A program made the position numbers and the translations under genes. The notes beneath the pieces were generated by a model that was given only the letters and a program-made list of their open reading frames with translations, searched no databases and was not told the DNA's origin. A stretch of DNA of 56,905 nucleotides from an uncultured Bacteroidales bacterium (lineage in GTDB: Bacteria; Bacteroidota; Bacteroidia; Bacteroidales; WCHB1-69), in the NCBI GenBank assembly GCA_905235135.1, contig CAJOKR010000035.1, positions 1-56,905 on the forward strand, in the 5' to 3' direction. The number at the start of each line of letters is the position of its first letter. Position 1 is the first letter of the stretch. Below, piece after piece: positions 43,050 through 49,699 of the stretch.

Positions 43050-43772
43050 ATGTTAATTGATCTCCACAACATCCACAAAACCTACGACAACGGGCAACCT
43101 TTGCACGTGCTGAAGGGCATCGACCTCGGGATTGGCGAGGGCGAGTTCGTCTCCATCATGGGGGCGTCCGGCTCGGGGAAATCCACGTTGCTGAACATCC
43201 TCGGCATCCTCGACAACTACGACGAGGGCGAGTACTGGTTAGACAGCAAGCTGATCAAGAACTTGAGCGAGAAGGAGGCAGCGCATTACCGCAACCAACT
43301 GATTGGCTTTGTGTTCCAGTCGTTCAACCTCATCAACTTCAAGACGGCGGTGGAGAATGTGGAGTTGCCGCTATACTATCAAGGAGTAAGTCGTAAAAAG
43401 CGTAACGAGCTGGCTATGAGTTATCTGGAGCATTTCGGTCTGGCCGACTGGGCCACACACTACCCCAACGAGCTTTCTGGCGGGCAGAAGCAGCGTGTGG
43501 CCATCGCTCGGGCGCTCATCACCCGACCGCGCATCCTGCTGGCCGACGAGCCCACAGGCGCCCTCGATTCGAAAACTTCCGTAGAAGTCATGGACCTGCT
43601 CACCGAGCTCAACCGCACGGAGAAGGTCACCATCATCGTGGTGACACACGAGAGCGGCGTGGCCAACTGCACCGACAAAATCATACACATCAAAGACGGC
43701 ATCATCGGCGAGACAACACTCAACGAGCAGCACCAGTCCTCCATTTTCGGTACAAATACCATCATGAAATAA
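43050..43772 (+). CDS. MacB-type ABC transporter ATP-binding protein
   Basis: 240 residues from ATG 43050, just downstream of the R1 element (an earlier start would lie within the repeat). Walker A MGASGSGKSTLLNILGI, Q-loop FVFQSFNLINF, signature LSGGQKQRVAIARAL, Walker B ILLADEPTGALDSKTS and the switch His (VVTHESG) are all present. It belongs to the MacB/LolD group and energises the two permeases that follow, the first three bases later. Confidence 0.93.
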   Translation: MLIDLHNIHKTYDNGQPLHVLKGIDLGIGEGEFVSIMGASGSGKSTLLNILGILDNYDEGEYWLDSKLIKNLSEKEAAHYRNQLIGFVFQSFNLINFKTAVENVELPLYYQGVSRKKRNELAMSYLEHFGLADWATHYPNELSGGQKQRVAIARALITRPRILLADEPTGALDSKTSVEVMDLLTELNRTEKVTIIVVTHESGVANCTDKIIHIKDGIIGETTLNEQHQSSIFGTNTIMK

Positions 43773-43775
43773 CTT

Positions 43776-45044
43776 ATGAACGACCTGCTGACAGAGATTT
43801 GGGAGTCCATCCGGCGCAACAAGCTGCGCACCGCCCTCACGGGCTTCGCGGTAGCATGGGGCATCTTCATGCTGATTGTGCTCCTCGGCGCGGGCAACGG
43901 GCTGATGAACGCCTTCATGAACCAAGGGGAACACTTCGCCACCAACACGATGGCGGTGTTTGGCGGCGTCACCAGCAAACCCGCCAACGGCTATCAGACC
44001 GGTCGGCGCATTAATCTCAACGACCAGGATGTGGCCATCACCCAAAGCGCCCTGTTTTCCGGGAATGTGGACAAGATTTCCCCTGAACTCTTCAAAGGTC
44101 CTTATACGCTGGCCTTTAAAAGCCGCCACACCTCCGTTTATCTGAACGGTTGTTATCCCTCTTTGATGGAAATGAACAAGATTGAGATGCTGGAAGGGCG
44201 TTTTATCAACCAGAATGACATAAAACAGCACCGAAAGTCCATTGTCTTGGCCGCTTCTCATGCCATTGAGTTGATGAATGGCGGCGAAGATTACGCCTCC
44301 CTGGTTGGCAAGACGGTGACCACCGACAACATCACGTGGGTGGTGGTAGGCGTCTATAAGACAGACCGCACGGCACAACGTGTGGAGGCTTTTGCACCGA
44401 TCACGACCATGCAGATGATCACGAATGACATCAACTATGTTGACCGGATCAACTTCTCCTTCCACGGATTGACGACCAAGGAGGAAAATGAGCAGTTTGA
44501 GAAGACCTACCGTGCCGCCCTCAACCGGGCGCACAAAGCGGCGCCCGATGACGAAAGTTCCATCTGGATTTGGAACCGTTTCACGCAGAACATGCAGATG
44601 GGCAAGGGCACACACTACATCCGCACGGCGTTGTGGGTGTTGGGCATTCTCACCTTAGTGGGCGGCATCGTAGGCGTTTCCAACATCATGCTGATCACCG
44701 TCAAGGAGCGCACCCGTGAGTTCGGCATCCGCAAGGCCATCGGTGCGTCGCCGCGGGAGATTATGAAGCTGATTTTGGCGGAGAGCGTCTCCATCACCGC
44801 GCTGTTCGGCTATATCGGGATGTTCCTCGGCATGGTCGCGTGCGAGGTGATGAAGATGACCGTGGGGCAGTCGTCAGTGGAGTTTTTCGGCGAGACCATC
44901 CGGCTGTTCGTCAACCCGACCGTCAGCCTCAGCATCTCCTTCGGCGTCACCATCCTACTGGTCGTCGCGGGCGCCATCGCCGGCATCTCCCCCGCGATGA
45001 AAGCCGCGAGGATCCGTCCCATCGAAGCACTGAATGAGACTTGA
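43776..45044 (+). CDS. MacB-type ABC transporter permease, first
   Basis: 422 residues with the MacB/FtsX layout: one N-terminal helix (LRTALTGFAVAWGIFMLIVL), a large periplasmic domain (about 50-280) and three C-terminal helices (about 285-410) including GIVGVSNIMLITVKERTREF and GIRKAIGASPREI. These mechanotransmission permeases drive substrate through a TolC-like exit duct with a HlyD-type adaptor. The stop codon (ACT TGA) is part of a heptamer array (45036-45056). Confidence 0.9.
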   Translation: MNDLLTEIWESIRRNKLRTALTGFAVAWGIFMLIVLLGAGNGLMNAFMNQGEHFATNTMAVFGGVTSKPANGYQTGRRINLNDQDVAITQSALFSGNVDKISPELFKGPYTLAFKSRHTSVYLNGCYPSLMEMNKIEMLEGRFINQNDIKQHRKSIVLAASHAIELMNGGEDYASLVGKTVTTDNITWVVVGVYKTDRTAQRVEAFAPITTMQMITNDINYVDRINFSFHGLTTKEENEQFEKTYRAALNRAHKAAPDDESSIWIWNRFTQNMQMGKGTHYIRTALWVLGILTLVGGIVGVSNIMLITVKERTREFGIRKAIGASPREIMKLILAESVSITALFGYIGMFLGMVACEVMKMTVGQSSVEFFGETIRLFVNPTVSLSISFGVTILLVVAGAIAGISPAMKAARIRPIEALNET

Positions 45045-45056
45045 GACTTAAGACTT
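45036..45056. repeat. Heptamer array at the first permease 3' end (three units)
   Basis: GAGACTT, GAGACTT, AAGACTT; contains the TGA stop of the permease gene. Confidence 0.85.
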
Positions 45057-45081
45057 GTGATGATACGATGTAGTTAATGAA

Positions 45082-45169
45082 TATAAAAGAACTTTTTCCT
45101 TAAACAGCCTCGGAGAGGCAAAACGCACGGAGTGCAATTAACCCCACACAAGCGGAGCGCAGTGTGGGG
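45082..45169 (+). repeat. R1 three-hairpin element, copy b
   Basis: Hairpin 1: GCCTC-GGA-GAGGC (45107-45119). Hairpin 2: GCAC-GGA-GTGC (45125-45135). Hairpin 3: CCCCACAC (45142-45149) with GTGTGGGG (45162-45169). It lies between the two permease genes. Confidence 0.94.
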
Positions 45170-45185
45170 CGAGAACAGAAATAAT

Positions 45186-46418
45186 ATGCGATTCGACACT
45201 GATACATATAGAGAAATCCTCGACGCGCTGACGCGGAACAAGCGGCGCAGCTTCCTCACGGGCTTCGGCATCTTCTGGGGACTCTTCATGCTGCTCTTCC
45301 TCATCGGTGGCGGCAACGGTCTTAAACAGCTGTTGGAGAAAAACTTCGACGGGTTTGCCACCAACACCGTCATCATCGCAGCGGAGGAAACCACCAAGCC
45401 ATACAAGGGTTTCAAGGAGGGACGGAGTTGGAACTTGCAGTACAAGGACATCGAGCGGCTGAAGGCGCTGGTACCCGAGTTAGAGGTCGTCACCCCGTCG
45501 CTGCCACAATGGGGCTACACCGCCACCCGCGACGAGTTCACCGCCAGCTGCTCTGCCAAGGGCGTACAGGCCGACTACGTGAAGGTGCAGGCGCCCACGA
45601 TGAAGTTCGGACGCTACCTTAACCAAGTCGATGTGGCCCACAAGCGAAAAGTTTGCGTCATCGGCGAGCGCGTCTGGAAGACATTGTTTCCCGGCGGCGA
45701 CGACCCCTGCGGAGCGTTTATCAACGTGAATGGCATTTACTATCAAGTGATTGGCGTGGATGTCAGCACCTCCAACATCAATCTTGGCGGCAACAACGCG
45801 GACGAGGTCACCATCCCCATCACGGTGATGCGCGATATCCTGAACAGCGGCGAAGTGGTGGGTATGATTTGCGCTGTCGGGCGGAAGGGCGTCAACATGG
45901 GAGACTTGGAGGGCAGAATCCGGCAAGTGGTTGCCCGTCAGCACTATATCGCGCCCGACGACAAGGAGGCAATCATGATGCTCAACATGGAAGTAATGTT
46001 CAGCATCATCGACAACCTCTTCCGTGGCATCAACTTCCTAATCTGGTTGGTGGGTATCGGCACGCTGTTAGCGGGCGCCATCGGGGTGAGCAACATCATG
46101 CTGGTGGTCGTGCGCGAGCGGACCGTGGAGATCGGCATCCGCCGGGCCATCGGGGCCACCCCGCGCGACATCCTCTCGCAGATCATCTTCGAAGGCATCA
46201 CCCTCACCATCGTTGCAGGCTTGTCCGGCATCGTCTTCTCCGTGCTACTCCTCAACCTCCTCGAAGTGATCTCCCAGCACAAGGCCGTCTTCCAGATTCA
46301 GTTCGGCACCGCCATCTCGGCCCTGCTCCTGCTGATGCTCCTCGGCCTCCTAGCCGGCATCGTCCCCGCCTACCGCGCGATGCACATCAAACCCGTCGAT
46401 GCGATGCGCGACGAATAA
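45186..46418 (+). CDS. MacB-type ABC transporter permease, second
   Basis: 410 residues from ATG 45186, downstream of the R1 element. Same layout as the first permease: N-terminal helix (RSFLTGFGIFWGLFMLLFL), periplasmic domain (about 45-275), and three C-terminal helices (GAIGVSNIMLVVVRERTVEI, GIRRAIGATPRDI, LLLMLLGLLAGIVPAYRAMH). The two permeases are paralogues and presumably form a heterodimer. Six seven-base units follow the stop. Confidence 0.9.
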   Translation: MRFDTDTYREILDALTRNKRRSFLTGFGIFWGLFMLLFLIGGGNGLKQLLEKNFDGFATNTVIIAAEETTKPYKGFKEGRSWNLQYKDIERLKALVPELEVVTPSLPQWGYTATRDEFTASCSAKGVQADYVKVQAPTMKFGRYLNQVDVAHKRKVCVIGERVWKTLFPGGDDPCGAFINVNGIYYQVIGVDVSTSNINLGGNNADEVTIPITVMRDILNSGEVVGMICAVGRKGVNMGDLEGRIRQVVARQHYIAPDDKEAIMMLNMEVMFSIIDNLFRGINFLIWLVGIGTLLAGAIGVSNIMLVVVRERTVEIGIRRAIGATPRDILSQIIFEGITLTIVAGLSGIVFSVLLLNLLEVISQHKAVFQIQFGTAISALLLLMLLGLLAGIVPAYRAMHIKPVDAMRDE

Positions 46419-46460
46419 AATGTAGAATGTAGAATGATAAATGATGAATATAATAAATAG
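46419..46460. repeat. Heptamer array after the second permease, six units
   Basis: AATGTAG, AATGTAG, AATGATA, AATGATG, AATATAA, TAAATAG with exact seven-base spacing. Confidence 0.85.
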
Positions 46461-46540
46461 CTTCCTTAAGCAGTCTCGAAGAGACAACACGCACGAAGTG
46501 CAAGTAACCCCACACAAGGCGAAAGCCGCAGTGTGGGGCG
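46461..46540 (+). repeat. R1 three-hairpin element, copy c
   Basis: Hairpin 1: GTCTC-GAA-GAGAC (46473-46485), a compensatory change relative to GCCTC/GAGGC. Hairpin 2: GCAC-GAA-GTGC (46491-46501). Hairpin 3: CCCCACAC (46508-46515) with GTGTGGGG (46531-46538). Confidence 0.94.
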
Positions 46541-46600
46541 GATACCGCAGTCAAGTTCAGACTGCTGAGTCAGTGGTATAAACGAAAAAACAAACATACT

Positions 46601-47692
46601 ATGAAAAAGACACTAAAATACGCAATCGGGGCGCTGATAGCCCTGGTGTTCATCGGAACCTTCGTGTTCCTCTTCAAGAAATCGCGGCCCGAGAAGGAGA
46701 TCTTCAACGAGCACGAGGTCGCCTACATGGATATCAGTCGGAAAACGCTGATAACCGGACAGATAGGTCCGCGCAACGAGGTCGCCGTGAAGCCGCAGAT
46801 CAACGGCATCATCGCCGAATTGTACAAAGAGGCCGGTCAGGAGGTGAAGGAGAACGAGGTCATCGCCAAGCTCAAGGTCATCCCCGACATGAACTCGCTG
46901 AGTGCCGCGCAAAGCCGCGTGCGTCTGGCCGATATCAACTACAACCAAGCCAAAGCCAACTACGACCGCGAGAAAGCCCTCTATGACAAGAAGTTGGTCA
47001 GCAATGAAGAGTTCGAGAAGGTGACGCAGGCGTTGCAGCAGGCGCGTGAGGAGAAGTCAGCGGCACAGGACGCGCTGGAGATCATCCGCGACGGCGTTTC
47101 TTCCGCCAACGCCAAGTCCAGCTCTACGCTCATTCGTTCCACCATCTCGGGTCTGATCCTCGACATCCCCGTCAAAGTGGGTAACTCCGTCATCCAAGCC
47201 AACACCTTGAACGACGGCACCACCGTGGCCACCGTCGCCGACATGAACGACCTGATCTTCAAGGGCAACGTCGATGAGACCGAGGTAGGCACCTTGCGCG
47301 AGGGCATGCCGCTGAAGATCACCATCGGGGCATTGCAGAACTACTCGTTCGATGCGGTATTAGAGTACATTTCCCCGAAGGCCGTACAGAACAATGGTGC
47401 CAACCAGTTCGAGATCCGTGCTGCTGTCAAACCGCAGCAGGACAACAAGATACGTTCCGGCTACAGCGCGAATGCCGAGCTCGTGTTGGAGAGTGCCGAG
47501 CACGTCCTCGCTATCCCCGAGAGCGCCCTCGAATTCTCCGGCGACTCCACCTTCGTCTATGTCAAGAACGGTCCCACCTACGACCGCCGCGCCATCATCA
47601 CCGGCATCAGCGACGGCATCAACATCGTGGTCACCAGCGGGCTGAAAGAAGGGGAGAAAGTTCGGGGCACGAAGATAGTTAGTAGTTTGTAG
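46601..47692 (+). CDS. HlyD/MacA-type periplasmic adaptor
   Basis: 363 residues: N-terminal membrane anchor (YAIGALIALVFIGTFVFLF), biotinyl-lipoyl-like half motifs (VKPQINGIIAELYKEAGQEV, IPVKVGNSVIQANTL), a helical hairpin (about 90-165) and a C-terminal barrel region (ILEFSGDSTFVYVKNGPTYD). It links the inner-membrane permeases to the TolC homologue encoded next. The last residues (IVSSL) and the TAG stop are encoded by a heptamer array (47676-47710). Confidence 0.92.
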   Translation: MKKTLKYAIGALIALVFIGTFVFLFKKSRPEKEIFNEHEVAYMDISRKTLITGQIGPRNEVAVKPQINGIIAELYKEAGQEVKENEVIAKLKVIPDMNSLSAAQSRVRLADINYNQAKANYDREKALYDKKLVSNEEFEKVTQALQQAREEKSAAQDALEIIRDGVSSANAKSSSTLIRSTISGLILDIPVKVGNSVIQANTLNDGTTVATVADMNDLIFKGNVDETEVGTLREGMPLKITIGALQNYSFDAVLEYISPKAVQNNGANQFEIRAAVKPQQDNKIRSGYSANAELVLESAEHVLAIPESALEFSGDSTFVYVKNGPTYDRRAIITGISDGINIVVTSGLKEGEKVRGTKIVSSL

Positions 47693-47710
47693 TTAGCAGT
47701 TAGTAGTTAA
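47676..47710. repeat. Heptamer array at the adaptor 3' end, five units
   Basis: TAGTTAG, TAGTTTG, TAGTTAG, CAGTTAG, TAGTTAA. It overlaps the adaptor stop codon. Confidence 0.92.
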
Positions 47711-47728
47711 AACGAAAAGCCTCAATAT

Positions 47729-49129
47729 ATGAGAAACATTTTCCTTGAGCAGCCCCGGAGGGGCAAGACGCGCGAATCGCAATTAACCCCACACCAGCGG
47801 AGCGCAGTGTGGGGCGGGACACGCAAGGCAGTATCCGCGACATGTGGCCTTCTGCTATCCCTCACCATCGCCCACGCCCAGTCCGACCCCTGGACCCTCG
47901 ACGCGTGCATCCAGTACGCCATCGACCACAACCTGACGGTCAAGCAGAGCGAGATAATGAAGTCGCAGCGGGAGGTGGAACTGAACACGGCCAAGAATAG
48001 CGTCTGGCCGACAGTGCAGGCGAGTGCGTCGCAAAGTTTCTCCTTCGGCAGGGGGCTTTCCGAGTACAACACCTACGTCAGTTCCAACACCGCCAACACC
48101 TCCTTCGGGCTCGGTGGCACCATGAACCTGTTCACGGGCTTGCGGGTGAAGAACAACATTGAGATGGGGAAGCTGAACCTGGAAGCTGCCGCCGCCGACT
48201 GCGACAAGGCCAAGGAGGACATCCGCATCGCAGTGACGCAGGCCTACATGCAGATTCTCTACCAGATGGAGGTCTGCGAGGTCGCAAAGTTGCAAATTGC
48301 CATCGACTCGGCGCAAGTGGAACGGTTGACCACCCTCTATGAACTCGGCAAGATCGGTCCGGCAGAGGTTTCCGCTCGCAAATCAACCCTTGCGCAGAGC
48401 CGCCTCACCTACACGCAGGCGCACAACAGTCTGATGGCGGCCACGTTGGACATGACCCAGCTGCTGGAGTTGGAATCGCCCATTGGGTTCGTCATCGCAG
48501 AACCAGTACTTGAGGCCGTCCCACCTGTCGAGTTGCCGACCCCGGAGCAGATATACCAAGAGGCGTTGCAACATCGTGCGGCGGTGAGGGCCGAGGAGAT
48601 CCGCACCGACTACGCGAAGACCAACATCGCCCTTGCCAAGGGCGGTTGGTGGCCGACGCTGACGATGAACGGCGGTTTGGTCACCGACTACTACGCGCTG
48701 TTGGGGCGCACCTCGAAAGGCTTCGGGGAGCAGCTGCGCGACAACTTCAGCCCGTATGTGGGCGTCTCCCTCAATATCCCGATTTTCGACCGTTTGGAGA
48801 CCCGAAACAACGTGCGGATGGCCAAGTTACAGCTCGAAAGTCAGGAAATCCAGACCGAAAACGTGAAGAAGACCTTGTACAAAGAGATCCAGCAGGCTTA
48901 CTTCAATGCGGTAGCCTCCAAGGACAAGTACGCCAGCAGTCAGGCAGCTGAAGTGAGCGCAAAGGAAGCCTTCGACCTGGAAACCGCCCTGTACGAAGCG
49001 GGCAAATCCACCGGCACCGCCTTCAACGAGGCGAAGAACAACTACCTGCAATCAGCCGCCAACCTCTCGCAGGCGAAGTGCGAGTTTCTGTATCAGGTGC
49101 AGTTGCTGCAATTATTGGCGGGCGAATGA
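47729..49129 (+). CDS. TolC-family outer-membrane efflux protein
   Basis: 466 residues from ATG 47729, or 440 from GTG 47807. The signal peptide core (KAVSATCGLLLSLTIAHAQ) is preceded by text encoded by an R1 element, so the N-terminus has been built from a repeat. GTG 47807 would place the start within the third hairpin and give a normal signal peptide. Two OEP repeats (about 60-240 and 265-460) with long helices and barrel strands (QASASQSFSFGRGLS, VGVSLNIPIFDRLETRNNV) follow. It forms the outer-membrane exit duct for the efflux system. Confidence 0.9.
   Translation: MRNIFLEQPRRGKTRESQLTPHQRSAVWGGTRKAVSATCGLLLSLTIAHAQSDPWTLDACIQYAIDHNLTVKQSEIMKSQREVELNTAKNSVWPTVQASASQSFSFGRGLSEYNTYVSSNTANTSFGLGGTMNLFTGLRVKNNIEMGKLNLEAAAADCDKAKEDIRIAVTQAYMQILYQMEVCEVAKLQIAIDSAQVERLTTLYELGKIGPAEVSARKSTLAQSRLTYTQAHNSLMAATLDMTQLLELESPIGFVIAEPVLEAVPPVELPTPEQIYQEALQHRAAVRAEEIRTDYAKTNIALAKGGWWPTLTMNGGLVTDYYALLGRTSKGFGEQLRDNFSPYVGVSLNIPIFDRLETRNNVRMAKLQLESQEIQTENVKKTLYKEIQQAYFNAVASKDKYASSQAAEVSAKEAFDLETALYEAGKSTGTAFNEAKNNYLQSAANLSQAKCEFLYQVQLLQLLAGE
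47738..47814 (+). repeat. R1 three-hairpin element, copy d (inside the tolC reading frame)
   Basis: Hairpin 1: GCCCC-GGA-GGGGC (47752-47764), again compensatory. Hairpin 2: GCGC-GAA-TCGC (47770-47780), with one compensated pair and one mismatch. Hairpin 3: CCCCACAC (47787-47794) with GTGTGGGG (47807-47814). Confidence 0.93.
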
Positions 49130-49150
49130 TCCGTCCATAATAAAAATTCG

Positions 49151-49158
49151 TATTTTTG
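49151..49158 (+). promoter_or_regulatory. Promoter -7 box of the ybjQ gene
   Basis: TATTTTTG, 25 bases before the ATG. Confidence 0.72.
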
Positions 49159-49183
49159 CACTTTAATCAAAAAATTCACCATT

Positions 49184-49504
49184 ATGATTTTAACCACCAC
49201 ACCAACCATTGAAGGAAAACAGATTGTGAACTATCACGGCATCGTGTTCGGCGAGGTCATTGCCGGCGTGAACTTCGTGAGGGACTTCTTCGCAGGGGTT
49301 CGCAACATCGTAGGTGGACGCTCTGGCTCCTACGAGGACGAACTGACGAAGGCCCGCGAAGCAGCTCTGTTGGAACTGGAGCAACGGGCCATGGAGAAGG
49401 GCGCCAACGCCGTGGTCGGCATCGACCTCGACTATGAGGTGCTCGGCCAAAACAACGGCATGTTGATGGTCATCGCGTCGGGGACGGCGGTCACTGTGGC
49501 GTAA
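49184..49504 (+). CDS. ybjQ: YbjQ/UPF0145 family protein
   Basis: 106 residues of the YbjQ family: [39 protein letters not shown] and [19 protein letters not shown]. The family forms pentamers and is sometimes described as putative heavy-metal-binding; no firm function is established. Monocistronic with its own promoter. Confidence 0.92.
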   Translation: MILTTTPTIEGKQIVNYHGIVFGEVIAGVNFVRDFFAGVRNIVGGRSGSYEDELTKAREAALLELEQRAMEKGANAVVGIDLDYEVLGQNNGMLMVIASGTAVTVA

Positions 49505-49642
49505 GAGGATAACGGTAACCTTTCATTCTTTCTCCAAATCGAAAAACGTAACCACTTCTTGCACCAGTCGGTAGTCTAAAAAAGTTATCAACAACCATAC
49601 GAAGAATCAAAATTTCGAGTTCGAAGAAACCGTTTTTTTGCG

Positions 49643-49650
49643 TATCTTTG
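49643..49650 (+). promoter_or_regulatory. Promoter -7 box of lptD
   Basis: TATCTTTG, 50 bases upstream of the TTG start. Confidence 0.7.
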
Positions 49651-49699
49651 CTGTTTTTTTCGGCACGAAATTTGAACTGTTGACAGAAGTATTCGTACG

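Noticed and set aside
42940..47814. R1 elements as tRNA-like or rRNA fragments
   Set aside because: Stem sizes and lack of T-arm or anticodon features do not match tRNA, and no rRNA similarity is apparent.
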